Positions 1 through 8,200 are shown, counted from the first letter of the stretch. The stretch: DNA of 36,059 nucleotides from an uncultured Erysipelotrichaceae bacterium (GCA_900315065.1 OMXQ01000019.1:1-36059), one strand, 5' to 3'. Notes: generated by a model from the sequence alone, not told the origin. Translations and numbers: made by a program.

Positions 1-42
1 AAAACCTGGCAATAAAAGAAGAATCCCTTCCTTCAGAATAAG

Positions 43-51
43 TTATCCACA
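43..51 (+). other. DnaA-box match
   Basis: Exact match to the consensus DnaA-binding nonamer TTATCCACA, in the AT-rich gap before tex. I found no second perfect copy in the window, so this is a single box and not an origin. It could be a minor DnaA regulatory or titration site, or chance. Confidence 0.4.
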
Positions 52-180
52 GCTTTTTTCTCAATAAAATTAATGCAATTTGTCTCTCACAGAACGAGAT
101 ATTTTATAAATCTACTTTATTCGGTGAATAGTAACCATATCATGGATTTGTACTTGTCAAGACTTAACCGGATTTTCAAA

Positions 181-209
181 TATGATAGAATGATGTAGCG
201 CGAAAGGAG
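181..209 (+). promoter_or_regulatory. tex -10 region and Shine-Dalgarno
   Basis: Two overlapping -10-like hexamers, TATGAT (181-186) and TAGAAT (186-191), lie upstream of a clear AAAGGAG (203-209), which sits 10 nt before the tex ATG. No convincing -35 is visible at 16-18 nt. The rest of 1-219 is AT-rich and I see no complete gene in it. Confidence 0.4.
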
Positions 210-219
210 TTTCAACATA

Positions 220-2493
220 ATGAATGATGAAATTATTAAGGCAATTGCGACAGAATTGAAGATCACAACTGCCCAGGTGGAAAATACGCTTTCCATGTTG
301 CAGGAAGGCAATACAGTTCCTTTTATTGCCCGTTATCGTAAGGAACAGACAAAGGGCCTTGATGAAGAAAAGATTCTCTTCATCCAGAAGAAATACGACT
401 ATCAGCTCAAATTGGCAGAGCGTAAGGAAAATGTCCTCAAGCTGATTGCTGAACAGGGCAAGCTGACAGATGAAATTAAGAAGTCGGTTGCGGATGCCGT
501 CAAGCTTTCTGAAGTAGAAGACATTTACAGACCATATGCCCAGAAGAAAAAGACCAGAGCAGCTGCCGCCATCAAGCTTGGCTTACAGCCTCTGGCTGAC
601 TGGATGCTGGCATTGCCGGAAGAAGGTTCTCTGGAAGAAGCTGCCGCAAAGTTTGTCAATGAAAATGTCAAGGACACAGCTGCCGCAATTCAGGGTGCCA
701 AGGATATCATTGCCGAAGTTGTTTCTGATAATGCTAAGCAGAGATGGGCATTCAAGGACACCATCGTCAAGACAGGTTCTTTGAAGTGCGAAAAGAAGAA
801 GGATGCCAAGGATGAAAACGGCGTCTATGAAATGTACTACGACCGCACGGAAAAGATCACTTCTTTAGCAGATCACAGAATCATGGCTATCGACAGAGCA
901 GAAAAGGAAAAGGTCATTACAGTATCTTTTGTCTTTGATGAAGAAGGCCTGAAGGCAGAAGCTCTGAAGAATCTGATTCATGAACACAAGACCGTTGTCG
1001 AAGATGCTTTGAAAGAAGCTGCAGATGATGGCTGCACGCGTCTTCTTTTCCCTTCCATTGAAAGAGAAATCCGTTCTGAATTGAGCGAAAGAGCGCAGAA
1101 CAAGTCCATTGAAATCTTCTCCATGAATCTGGAAAAGCTGTTGTTGCAGGCACCGCTGAAAGGCAGAGTCGTGCTTGGTTTTGATCCTGGTTTCTACAAC
1201 GGCTGCAAGCTTGCCGTCATCGATTCTACCGGCAAGATGTTGACCGTAGACAAGGTTTATCCTTTCCGGGGCAAGGAAGATGAAACTGCCATTGCCAATG
1301 CCAAGAAGAAAGTTCTGGCATTGATTAAAAAGTATGGTGTTCAGATCATTGCCATCGGCAACGGTACAGCTTCCCGTGAATCTGAAAAATTGTGCGCAGA
1401 ACTGATCGCAGAAAACAATCTGGATGTTCAGTATGCCATCGTTTCTGAAGCAGGTGCTTCCGTATGGTCTGCCCAGGAAGAAGCGCGTGAAGAATTCCCG
1501 GATATGGCAGTTGAAGAAAGATCTGCTGTTTCCATCGGCCGTCGTTTACTTGATCCGCTTGCCGAATTGATCAAGATTGATCCGAAGTCCATCGGGGTCG
1601 GCCAGTACCAGCATGACCTTCCTCAGAAGGCTTTGTCAGACAGACTGGATGAAGTTGTCATGACCTGTGTCAACAGAACTGGTGCTGATCTGAATACAGC
1701 TTCCATTGATCTGTTAACCCATATTTCCGGTCTGAACAAGGGTATTGCAAAGGAAATTATCAACTACCGGAATGAAAACGGCAGATTCACAGACAGAAAA
1801 CAGTTATTGAAAGTCAAGAAACTGGGCCCTAAGGCATTTGAACAATGTGCAGGCTTCTTAAGAATTGTCGGCGGGGATGAACCATTGGATGAAACAAGCA
1901 TCCATCCGGAATCCTACGATGCTGCAAGGTCCGTGATGAAGGCATGCGGAATTACGGAACTTGGTCAGAAGGACGCTGCCTTCCCGGAAGAACAGGTAAA
2001 GGATCTTGGCATTGATTCCTATACGCTTCATGATATTGAAGAGGCAATTCGTCAGCCGCTGCGTGATTATCGTGATCAGTTTGACGGCGCTTTGTTAAAG
2101 TCAAATGTTCTTGAAATTTCTGATCTGCATGTAGGCGATGAATTGTCCGGTACAGTCAGAAACGTTGTTGACTTCGGCGCTTTCGTTGATATCGGTCTTC
2201 ATGAAGACGGCCTGGTTCATATTTCCCATATGTCCATGAACCGTATCAAGCATCCAAGTGAAGTTGTTTCCGTTGGTGATATTGTCAAGGTATGGGTATT
2301 CGGCATTGATGAAAACAGAGGCCGTGTACAATTGTCCTTATTGCCGCTGGATCAGCTTGAGCAGAGAGATGCCCAGCAGAAGTACAGAAAGAGCGCAAAG
2401 GACAGAAAGAAGTACAATAAGAAACCGGAAAAGAAGCAGGTTACCATGGATGATGCTATGGCAAGACTGATGGCCCGCTTCGGCAAGAACTGA
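220..2493 (+). CDS. tex: Tex family S1 RNA-binding protein
   Basis: A 757-residue cytoplasmic nucleic-acid-binding protein of the Tex family (bacterial relatives of eukaryotic Spt6), linked to transcription and RNA metabolism. The helical N-terminal Tex region comes first. A YqgF/RNase H-like fold begins near residue 315 with the typical VLGFDPG stretch. Helix-hairpin-helix segments lie around 499-549 (ISGLNKGIAKEI, then KVKKLGPKAFEQCAGFLRI). An S1 domain spans about 636-707 (GTVRNVVDFGAFVDIGLHED, GLVHIS), followed by a Lys-rich tail. Family members are usually 720-780 residues, so this one looks full length. The ATG follows AAAGGAG at 10 nt. It is transcribed alone and ends at a strong intrinsic terminator. 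The family assignment is firm; the exact cellular role is not settled by sequence. Confidence 0.96.
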   Translation: MNDEIIKAIATELKITTAQVENTLSMLQEGNTVPFIARYRKEQTKGLDEEKILFIQKKYDYQLKLAERKENVLKLIAEQGKLTDEIKKSVADAVKLSEVEDIYRPYAQKKKTRAAAAIKLGLQPLADWMLALPEEGSLEEAAAKFVNENVKDTAAAIQGAKDIIAEVVSDNAKQRWAFKDTIVKTGSLKCEKKKDAKDENGVYEMYYDRTEKITSLADHRIMAIDRAEKEKVITVSFVFDEEGLKAEALKNLIHEHKTVVEDALKEAADDGCTRLLFPSIEREIRSELSERAQNKSIEIFSMNLEKLLLQAPLKGRVVLGFDPGFYNGCKLAVIDSTGKMLTVDKVYPFRGKEDETAIANAKKKVLALIKKYGVQIIAIGNGTASRESEKLCAELIAENNLDVQYAIVSEAGASVWSAQEEAREEFPDMAVEERSAVSIGRRLLDPLAELIKIDPKSIGVGQYQHDLPQKALSDRLDEVVMTCVNRTGADLNTASIDLLTHISGLNKGIAKEIINYRNENGRFTDRKQLLKVKKLGPKAFEQCAGFLRIVGGDEPLDETSIHPESYDAARSVMKACGITELGQKDAAFPEEQVKDLGIDSYTLHDIEEAIRQPLRDYRDQFDGALLKSNVLEISDLHVGDELSGTVRNVVDFGAFVDIGLHEDGLVHISHMSMNRIKHPSEVVSVGDIVKVWVFGIDENRGRVQLSLLPLDQLEQRDAQQKYRKSAKDRKKYNKKPEKKQVTMDDAMARLMARFGKN

Positions 2494-2508
2494 TTCCTGC
2501 AAAAAATG

Positions 2509-2553
2509 AAGATACATCTGACTTTGGAAAACGAAGAAAGATGTATCTTTTTT
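2509..2553 (+). terminator. intrinsic terminator of tex
   Basis: A perfect 11-bp inverted repeat, AAGATACATCT (2509-2519) and AGATGTATCTT (2539-2549), runs into a T tract. It lies 16 nt after the tex stop codon. Confidence 0.9.
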
Positions 2554-2566
2554 CGTGATTTGCCGG

Positions 2567-2572
2567 TATACT
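2567..2572 (+). promoter_or_regulatory. -10 element for the small acidic ORF
   Basis: TATACT lies between the tex terminator and the small ORF. A start site near 2579 would be expected. The -35 region is a weak T-rich stretch formed by the terminator tail. Confidence 0.4.
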
Positions 2573-2590
2573 AGCTGAGACATTTACGCA

Positions 2591-2779
2591 ATGTCCAGAC
2601 CGGAAAAAAATAATGAAATAAATGAAGGTATTATGGAAGAGGAAACACGTACAAAAGAAATACAGAACGAAACTTCCACGCCGTTAGCAGATGCATTGAC
2701 AGGAATCCTCAAAGACACCGCTGATTTTGATGAAAATCAGGTGGATGTCCTGCTGCAGAAGTATGGTATGGAAGACTGA
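2591..2779 (+). CDS. small acidic protein, unknown
   Basis: A 62-residue acidic, hydrophilic protein with no membrane span or recognisable motif. The C-terminal part (STPLADALTGIL ... DENQVDVLLQKYGMED) looks like a short helical domain. It forms its own transcription unit: the tex terminator and a TATACT box lie upstream, and a tetraloop terminator follows 25 nt downstream. That favours a real gene. The start is uncertain. ATG 2591 has no Shine-Dalgarno site and would leave a leader of about 12 nt. ATG 2633, giving 48 residues, has a GAAGG only 4 nt upstream. I do not recognise the family and assign no function. Confidence 0.55.
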   Translation: MSRPEKNNEINEGIMEEETRTKEIQNETSTPLADALTGILKDTADFDENQVDVLLQKYGMED

Positions 2780-2804
2780 AAAGAAGAAAAACAGATCAAT
2801 AACA

Positions 2805-2826
2805 AGCCTGCAGAAATGCAGGTTTT
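2805..2826 (+). terminator. intrinsic terminator, GAAA tetraloop
   Basis: CCTGCA (2807-2812), loop GAAA and TGCAGG (2817-2822) are followed by TTTT. The GNRA-type loop stabilises the short stem. Confidence 0.8.
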
Positions 2827-2969
2827 ATTATGAAATTGGCAGACTTTTCTTTTCTTATGTGAAGATATAAGCAGGAAAGGAAATCAGGCCGTCTGCCATT
2901 GCCCTCCCTCTGGTTTTCTTTCCTTTTGAAAAAATAAAAAAAGAAGAATAATTCTTGGAAGGTAAAGTT

Positions 2970-3080
2970 ATGGAGTGGGTTGTATTTGTTGTAGTGTCTC
3001 TTGTCGCAATGATTCTGCTTACTGTATTGGCATGTATGGACGCCGCTGCCCGAGCTGACCAGGAAAATCACACATACTAA
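2970..3080 (+). CDS. 36-aa single-span membrane peptide
   Basis: ATG 2970 is preceded by GGAAGG (2957-2962) at about 7 nt and opens a 36-codon frame ending in TAA at 3078-3080. Residues 3-22 are almost entirely hydrophobic (WVVFVVVSLVAMILLTVLAC), one membrane span. They are followed by a short polar tail rich in A, D, E, Q and N. A well-placed ribosome site plus a clean helix suggests a real small membrane protein, but no family is recognised. The 143 bases before it (2827-2969) hold a GGCAGAC/GTCTGCC inverted repeat with a wide loop and an A-rich tract containing TTGAAA (2926-2931), a possible -35. I see no other gene there. Confidence 0.5.
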   Translation: MEWVVFVVVSLVAMILLTVLACMDAAARADQENHTY

Positions 3081-3105
3081 AAAAATGTCCCTTTTCAGGA
3101 ACATT
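3081..3105 (-). terminator. intrinsic terminator of pdxK
   Basis: Read on the minus strand, AATGTTCC and GGGACATT pair with one G-T wobble around a TGAAAA loop and run into seven Ts. The stem starts at the last base of the pdxK stop codon. The opposite direction has no T run, so it probably acts on the minus strand only. Confidence 0.85.
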
Positions 3106-3926
3106 CATAAGGATCTGATCAGATCCGGCAGAGCCTGCTCGAAGTTGACACCATAGGTATTATGGTTATCTTCCTGCAGAGTTAATTCAATGGACCTGCT
3201 TACAAACTGACAGGCAAGTTTCAATGAAGCTTCAAAAGACTTTCCTCTGACCAGGGCACCAATAAAACAGGAAGCCCATAAGTCACCAGTTCCATGGAAG
3301 CTTTCTTTCTGTTTCTTTGCGGAAACATAGGTATAGGTATCTGTATCTCTGTTGTATGCATAAGCACCTGTTTCTGTGTCATTGAAACTGATGCCGGTAA
3401 GAATGGCGGTGTGACAGCCGATTCTGGTCAGATCTTTCAAAATTTTTCTGACCATTTCCTCATCCGGTTTTTCCTGATAAGGAATCTTTAACATGAAACA
3501 TGCTTCGGAAAGATTTGGACAGATGATATCTGCTTCTGCACAGAAATTCCGCATCTCATCTACGAATTCGTTCGTAAAGCCGGCATAGAGCTTCCCATTG
3601 TCTGCCATGCAGGGATCCACCAGAACCGGACCCTTGCGGAAACGGAAAATCAGCTCTCTGGCCAGATCCATCTGCCGCAGAGAACCAAGATAGCCTGTAT
3701 AAATGGCATCGAAAGAAAAATGATTTTCTTCCCAATGGTCAAGAATGACTTCGATCTGATCACTCAGATCACAGAAAGTCGGATTCCGGAACATGGTGTG
3801 GGTGGAAAGAACGGCCGTCGGCAATACGGCAGTTTCAATTCCCATCGCTGATATCACCGGCAGGGCTGCTGTTAAAGAGCACTTGCCTACACAGGATATA
3901 TCCTGCATTGTAACGATCTTTTTCAT
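3105..3926 (-). CDS. pdxK: pyridoxal/pyridoxamine kinase
   Basis: A 273-residue ribokinase-superfamily enzyme that phosphorylates pyridoxal-type vitamers with ATP in the B6 salvage pathway. The N-terminus runs MQDISCVGKCSLTAALPV. A VDPCMADNGKLY segment (about 103-114) matches the PdxK/PdxY DPVMGDNGKLY motif, and the anion-hole/catalytic-base motif HGTGD places the catalytic Asp at 215. The reading frame stays open further upstream, but ATG 3926 is the start because AGGAGT sits just ahead and the protein then begins where the family does. It is monocistronic, divergent from the acetyltransferase gene, and has its own terminator. A hydroxymethylpyrimidine kinase is a less likely alternative. 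Confidence 0.9.
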   Translation of the reverse strand: MKKIVTMQDISCVGKCSLTAALPVISAMGIETAVLPTAVLSTHTMFRNPTFCDLSDQIEVILDHWEENHFSFDAIYTGYLGSLRQMDLARELIFRFRKGPVLVDPCMADNGKLYAGFTNEFVDEMRNFCAEADIICPNLSEACFMLKIPYQEKPDEEMVRKILKDLTRIGCHTAILTGISFNDTETGAYAYNRDTDTYTYVSAKKQKESFHGTGDLWASCFIGALVRGKSFEASLKLACQFVSRSIELTLQEDNHNTYGVNFEQALPDLIRSL

Positions 3927-3989
3927 ATAAACTCCTGAGTACGTATTCATTCTACTGTATTTGCAGTGGTTTCGTACTGCCCAAATCTG

Positions 3990-3995
3990 TATAAT
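3990..3995 (+). promoter_or_regulatory. -10 TATAAT for the acetyltransferase operon
   Basis: A perfect TATAAT lies 19 nt before ATG 4015. A start site near 4001-4002 would leave a leader of only about 13 nt, beginning at the Shine-Dalgarno AGAAGG (4001-4006). No good -35 is seen. Confidence 0.5.
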
Positions 3996-4014
3996 GAACA
4001 AGAAGGTTGCGAAT

Positions 4015-4464
4015 ATGACAGAATTCAAATGGATGCAGGATCATTGCATCGTCCGGCCGCTGTCCGAAAAGGATGTAAAGTGTTTTTGTGAGCTTTACGA
4101 AGAGCCGCTTTCTCGGGAAAAGGCCTTGTGGATGATCCGCTATCTGAATCATAAAGAGAATATAGATATATTCTGCATCTGTGATGAAACAAACCAGGCT
4201 GCCGGCCTGATTGAACTCTATCACCCGGAAAAAAACGGAGCCAGGGAAATCGGCTATCGGATGATGGCAGAAAGACAAAAAGAAGGCCTTTGTAAAAAAG
4301 GTGTCTCTATTCTTGTTTCCCATATGAAAGATATGGGTATTCCTTATCTCTATGCCAGAGCAGATCTCAATAATCCGGCTTCCTGTCATATTCTGGAAAC
4401 AAGCGGCTTCCGCAAATTAATGGAAGTCAGCGGAACCAATTATTACAAGAAGGTAAGCATATGA
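4015..4464 (+). CDS. GNAT family N-acetyltransferase
   Basis: A 149-residue GNAT-fold protein that would transfer an acetyl group from acetyl-CoA to an unknown amine. The central strand REIGYRMM, the following acetyl-CoA loop (KEGLCKKG) and the late NPASCHILETSGFRK stretch match RimJ/RimL-like GNATs. ATG 4015 is chosen because AGAAGG lies 8 nt ahead; the frame extends upstream only across the -10 box through a TTG. Its stop overlaps the next start as ATGA (4461-4464), so the two are translationally coupled. The substrate cannot be read from the sequence. Confidence 0.85.
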   Translation: MTEFKWMQDHCIVRPLSEKDVKCFCELYEEPLSREKALWMIRYLNHKENIDIFCICDETNQAAGLIELYHPEKNGAREIGYRMMAERQKEGLCKKGVSILVSHMKDMGIPYLYARADLNNPASCHILETSGFRKLMEVSGTNYYKKVSI

Positions 4465-6122
4465 AAATCAAAATCATCCTGCCGGGACAGAAGCCTTTTG
4501 TCATGGAAATTGAAAAAGGACTGCGGGCAGAAGAAGTATTAACAAAACTGCCGGAAAAACCGGCTCATCAGATCTATGGCTGCAACATTGACGGCTATGC
4601 AGAAAATCTGAATTTTGTGATTGAAGAAGAATGCACATTGCGTTTTCTCGACATCACGGATCCTTATGGCAACATGGCCATGCAGAGCAGTCTTGTTCTG
4701 CTTTATCTCAAGGCAGTTCACGACATTCTTGGCAAAGAAATCAAAGTGTCCATTGCCAATTCCTTATCCAAAGGCGTCTTTACAATCATTCACGGCAGTC
4801 CGGTTTCTGAAGAAACAACCCGCAAAATTGAAAACCGCATGCAGGAACTGGTAAAGAAAAACCTGCCGATCTCAGAAAAGGAAGGAAACCGCAGACAGAT
4901 TCTGCAATGGCTGAAACAGAAGAACAGGGCTGAAGAACTTTCTTTATACGAAAGTGCTCCGGATATTTCCGGGGGAATGATCTGTGCGCTGGAAGAGGAA
5001 GAAGACCTGCTTTATTACCATGCGGTTCCGAAAACGGGCTATCTGAATTTATTTGAATTGAAGAAATACAGAAACGGGATCCTGCTGAGATTCCCGCATC
5101 CTTCAAGTCCTGATCTCGTTCTTCCTTTTGAAGAACAAAGACTTCTTTATGAAGCTTTTTCTGAAGAAAATCATTGGGAAAAACTCTGCGGCATATCACT
5201 TGCCAGAGACCTGAACCAGGCAATCGAAAAAGGCCAGGAAAAGGAACTCATTGCTTTATCAGAAGCATTGCACGAAAAGAAGATTGCGGAAATCGCTGAG
5301 ATGATTCATCACCGGGGCAAACGGATTATTCTGATTGCCGGTCCTTCTTCTTCCGGCAAGACCTCTTTTGCAAAAAGACTCTGCATTCAGCTGAGGGTCA
5401 TTGGGCTGAAGCCTTTGTATCTTGGCACAGATGACTATTTCATTGATCGCAAAGATCTGCCTGTCGGACCAGACGGGAAGAAAGATCTGGAAAGCCTGCA
5501 CGCAGTAGATATCAATCTCTTTACCAGTCAGATGAATGATCTGCTGGCAGGAAAGAAAGTGGATCTTCCAACTTTTGAATTTGTCCAGGGCATCAAGGAA
5601 TACGGCAAGCGCATTACTTCCATTGAAGCAGGTCAGCCGATTGTCATTGAAGGCATTCATGCTTTGAATCCTGCTTTGACGGAAGATATTCCGGAAGATG
5701 TCAAATTCCGTATTTATATTTCTCCTTTGACGCAGCTGAATCTGGATGAACACCACAGAGTACCGACGACTGATGCAAGAATGTTGCGCAGATTAGTACG
5801 TGACTATCGGACCAGAGGCAGAAGCGCAGCTGAAACCATCGATGACTGGCCTTCGGTAAGAGCAGGGGAAGAAGTCAATATCTTCCCATACAACAGCCAG
5901 GCAGATGTCTTTTTCAACTCTCAGGCTATTTATGAACTGGCGGTATTGAAGAAATATGCGGAACCATTGTTGAAGGGCATCAAAGTCAGCCAGCCGGAAT
6001 ACTCGGAAGCACAGCGGATGCTGGAATTTCTGTCATTTTTTGTGCCGCTGAAAGATGAGTCCTGCATTGCCAATAATTCCATTGTGCGTGAATTTATCGG
6101 CGGCAGCGTTCTTGTCAGTTAG
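4461..6122 (+). CDS. uridine-kinase-like nucleoside kinase with TGS-type N-terminus
   Basis: A 553-residue protein. The N-terminus looks like a TGS/threonyl-tRNA-synthetase-like module (about 1-230), followed by a phosphoribulokinase/uridine kinase domain. Walker A is GPSSSGKT at residues 294-301, then a YLGTDDYFIDR segment and RRLVRDYRTRGRSAAETI, as in Udk-type kinases. The architecture matches a Bacillota and Thermotoga family usually annotated as a uridine kinase or nucleoside kinase, about twice the length of plain Udk. Expected activity is ATP-dependent phosphorylation of a nucleoside or related small molecule; the true substrate is unknown. It is coupled to the upstream acetyltransferase by a 4-nt overlap and ends at a strong terminator. 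Confidence 0.88.
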   Translation: MKIKIILPGQKPFVMEIEKGLRAEEVLTKLPEKPAHQIYGCNIDGYAENLNFVIEEECTLRFLDITDPYGNMAMQSSLVLLYLKAVHDILGKEIKVSIANSLSKGVFTIIHGSPVSEETTRKIENRMQELVKKNLPISEKEGNRRQILQWLKQKNRAEELSLYESAPDISGGMICALEEEEDLLYYHAVPKTGYLNLFELKKYRNGILLRFPHPSSPDLVLPFEEQRLLYEAFSEENHWEKLCGISLARDLNQAIEKGQEKELIALSEALHEKKIAEIAEMIHHRGKRIILIAGPSSSGKTSFAKRLCIQLRVIGLKPLYLGTDDYFIDRKDLPVGPDGKKDLESLHAVDINLFTSQMNDLLAGKKVDLPTFEFVQGIKEYGKRITSIEAGQPIVIEGIHALNPALTEDIPEDVKFRIYISPLTQLNLDEHHRVPTTDARMLRRLVRDYRTRGRSAAETIDDWPSVRAGEEVNIFPYNSQADVFFNSQAIYELAVLKKYAEPLLKGIKVSQPEYSEAQRMLEFLSFFVPLKDESCIANNSIVREFIGGSVLVS

Positions 6123-6130
6123 TAAAAGAA

Positions 6131-6164
6131 AACATCGCTGTTTATAATAACGGCGATGTTTTTT
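6131..6164. terminator. bidirectional intrinsic terminator
   Basis: A 12-bp stem with one wobble (6131-6142 with 6149-6160) and a TATAAT loop. A T run follows on the plus strand, and TTTTCTTTTA follows on the minus strand. It serves the kinase and the convergent vanZ-like gene. Confidence 0.9.
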
Positions 6165-6667
6165 CAAAGAATCATTTTACGGATGATCTCTTCATATCTG
6201 AATTGAAAATACGCACCGATTGCAGCCCCGGCTGTATTGGTGATGATATCGGTCACATCAAAAGTCCGCCAGGTTGAAATCAGAGGCTGGATGAATTCCA
6301 TTGCAAAGCTCAGCAGGAAATCAGCCAGGATGGTCTTCCATACCTTTCCTTTTTTCTTCTGCTGCCATAAATAGCCGAAGGGAATAAAAAGAAGAATGTT
6401 GCCGAAGATTTCATACCAGGGATGACCGTAGTGTCTGATCAGATCAATGAAAGGAATGAAGTTGTAGTTATGAATATGATCTGTGAACAACATTCTCAAG
6501 CCGCTCAGGACTGGTGATAAAGTCATTAAAATAATCAGACAGATGGAACAATAAAGAAATTTATTCTGCCGGTGCTTTGGAATCACTATATATAACAGGG
6601 CCATCAATAAAAGGTCCCAGATTGTGTTTCTGGAAAAATACATCATCCCTATTTTAGCAGAATTCAT
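6164..6667 (-). CDS. VanZ-like membrane protein
   Basis: About 167 residues. The VanZ-domain signature is clear: a hydrophobic helix followed by HNYNFIPFIDLIRHY, then FGNILLFIPFGYL, a short Lys-rich loop, ADFLLSFAMEFIQ, and FDVTDIITNTAGAAIGAYF. The family is best known from VanZ of vancomycin-resistance elements (teicoplanin resistance), but most chromosomal members have no known role. The start is uncertain. The open frame continues upstream to 6910 and encodes another hydrophobic segment, but that would cross the promoter of the divergent glycosyltransferase gene. ATG 6667 lies after a CATAAT-like -10 but has only a weak ribosome site. Confidence 0.75.
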   Translation of the reverse strand: MNSAKIGMMYFSRNTIWDLLLMALLYIVIPKHRQNKFLYCSICLIILMTLSPVLSGLRMLFTDHIHNYNFIPFIDLIRHYGHPWYEIFGNILLFIPFGYLWQQKKKGKVWKTILADFLLSFAMEFIQPLISTWRTFDVTDIITNTAGAAIGAYFQFRYEEIIRKMIL

Positions 6668-6784
6668 TTCTTTGTCACTCTGCCGCGTTCCATACTGTTT
6701 GTGATCAATCTGTTTATTATGTGCTTTAAGCAAAACTGCATAAAATATGAAAACGGTTACACGCAAGAATCGGAAGCCAGATGA

Positions 6785-6812
6785 TTGACTTTCTTTTTTT
6801 ACATCGTAGACT
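6785..6812 (+). promoter_or_regulatory. promoter of the glycosyltransferase gene
   Basis: TTGACT (6785-6790), a 16-nt spacer that is mostly T, and TAGACT (6807-6812). One of the better sigma-A-type promoters in the window; the start site should fall near 6819. Confidence 0.65.
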
Positions 6813-6851
6813 AGGAATCGGGTTATCTGACCCGGCAGGGAGGTATGCGTC

Positions 6852-8141
6852 TTGAACTTTCTGAACACATTCAAAATCATGGCAACTGTTGTGTCTGCCA
6901 TTATTTCCATCCTGTATCTTTATCAGATGGTCTATATGATTTATTCTTTCTTCCACAGAAAGGTTCCGGCTTTACCGGAAGCGCAGAAGAATCACAAATA
7001 TGCAATTCTCATCAGTGCAAGAAATGAAGAAGCAGTCATTCATGAATTGCTGAATTCTCTGAATGCACAGACCTATCCGCGTGACAAATATACGATTTTC
7101 CTTTGCGCAGATAACTGTACGGACCATACGGCCGATGCGGCAAGAAAACTCGGTGCGGTTGTCTATGAAAGGCAGAACAAGCAGGAAGTAGGCAAGGGCT
7201 ATGCCCTGAACTTCATGTATCATCACATCGTGGATGATTATGGTCTTGGTGCATTTGAAGCTTTCATTGTCTTTGATGCGGATAATATCGTTGATCAGAA
7301 CTTCCTGCGTGAAGTAAACAAAACGTTTGATACCGGAAAGTATGATGCTTTGACAACGTATCGTAATTCCAAGAACTTCGGCACCAACTGGATTTCAGCG
7401 GCATATTCCATCTGGTTTATGCATGAAGCCAGACACCTGAATTATCCGCGTATGATGATGGGTGCCCAGTGCATGATTTCCGGTACCGGTTTCCTGGTAT
7501 CCGATAAAGTCATGCAGATGAACGACGGCTGGCCTTTCTATCTGATGACAGAAGATATCCAGTTCTCCGTTGTTTCTACTTTGCATCATCTGAAGATCGG
7601 CTATTGTGATACAGCCATTCTTTATGATGAACAGCCGACAACCATGTCCCAGTCCTGGCGGCAGAGATTGCGCTGGGCCAAGGGTTTCTACCAGATTGAC
7701 GGCAGATACCTGGGTGCTTTAGCCAAAGGCTTCTTCCATAACAAGGGAAAACGGCTTGGTTTCTATGATGTATTGTTAACAGTATTGCCGTGTTCCTTAT
7801 TGACAGTCATTATCCTCGGTTTTGCCTTATGGCTGTTCGGGGCAGGTGCGGTTATGCCTTATTTTGTAAGACTGGTTTTCTGGCATGAATTGCTCGGTTT
7901 CCTTGGTATCATGATTCTCAATATGTGGGCAGGTCTCATGGCTATGGCAGCTCTTACTGTCTATATGGAATGGAACCGGATCCATACTGACAACTGGACC
8001 AAGATCAAGTACATCTGGCTTTTCCCTTTGTATTTGCTGACGTATATTCCGATTTCCGTACAGGCAATGTTTGTCAAGGTAAAGTGGACGCCGATTCAGC
8101 ACTATACAACAGCTCAGCTGGAAGCGGCCAGAACAAGATAA
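6852..8141 (+). CDS. membrane glycosyltransferase, family 2
   Basis: A 429-residue inner-membrane GT-A glycosyltransferase of the processive GT2 type, the class that includes cellulose, hyaluronan and poly-GlcNAc synthases. One N-terminal span is followed by a cytoplasmic catalytic domain. It begins SARNEEAVI, carries the D,D,D,QxxRW set with FDADN at 141-145, TED with D235 as probable catalytic base, and QRLRW at 271-275. About four spans follow. Translation probably starts at TTG 6852, since GGGAGG (6838-6843) is 8 nt upstream; ATG 6845 is too close to the ribosome site and out of frame. It is monocistronic with its own promoter and terminator. It probably makes a cell-surface polysaccharide or glycolipid; sugar and acceptor are unknown. 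Confidence 0.88.
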   Translation: MNFLNTFKIMATVVSAIISILYLYQMVYMIYSFFHRKVPALPEAQKNHKYAILISARNEEAVIHELLNSLNAQTYPRDKYTIFLCADNCTDHTADAARKLGAVVYERQNKQEVGKGYALNFMYHHIVDDYGLGAFEAFIVFDADNIVDQNFLREVNKTFDTGKYDALTTYRNSKNFGTNWISAAYSIWFMHEARHLNYPRMMMGAQCMISGTGFLVSDKVMQMNDGWPFYLMTEDIQFSVVSTLHHLKIGYCDTAILYDEQPTTMSQSWRQRLRWAKGFYQIDGRYLGALAKGFFHNKGKRLGFYDVLLTVLPCSLLTVIILGFALWLFGAGAVMPYFVRLVFWHELLGFLGIMILNMWAGLMAMAALTVYMEWNRIHTDNWTKIKYIWLFPLYLLTYIPISVQAMFVKVKWTPIQHYTTAQLEAARTR

Positions 8142-8149
8142 ATCATTCG

Positions 8150-8174
8150 GGCACTGTGAAAGCAGTGTCTTTTT
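8150..8174 (+). terminator. intrinsic terminator of the glycosyltransferase gene
   Basis: GGCACTG (8150-8156) pairs with CAGTGTC (8163-8169) with one wobble, followed by TTTTT. Confidence 0.8.
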
Positions 8175-8188
8175 AATAAACTTTCCGG

Positions 8189-8194
8189 TAAAAT
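8189..8194 (+). promoter_or_regulatory. -10 element, possible leaderless start
   Basis: TAAAAT ends 6 nt before the ATG of the ECF gene, so the predicted transcription start falls on or next to the A of ATG 8201. There is no Shine-Dalgarno site ahead of that ATG. The -35 is poor. Confidence 0.4.
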
Positions 8195-8200
8195 TTATTT

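Noticed and set aside
43-51. An origin of replication near the left end
   Set aside because: Only one DnaA box, with no dnaA or dnaN gene and no box cluster in the window.
2827-2969. A small RNA in the gap before the 36-aa peptide
   Set aside because: The GGCAGAC/GTCTGCC repeat has a loop of about 50 nt and no terminator of its own follows; not enough evidence.
6668-6910. N-terminal extension of the vanZ-like gene up to 6910
   Set aside because: It would cover the glycosyltransferase promoter and the first codons of that gene on the other strand, and no ribosome site supports it. One extra hydrophobic helix there leaves slight doubt.
6845-7027. ATG right after GGGAGG ahead of the glycosyltransferase gene
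   Set aside because: The ATG is one base from the ribosome site, which is too close, and opens a short frame inside the glycosyltransferase coding region. TTG 6852 fits the spacing.
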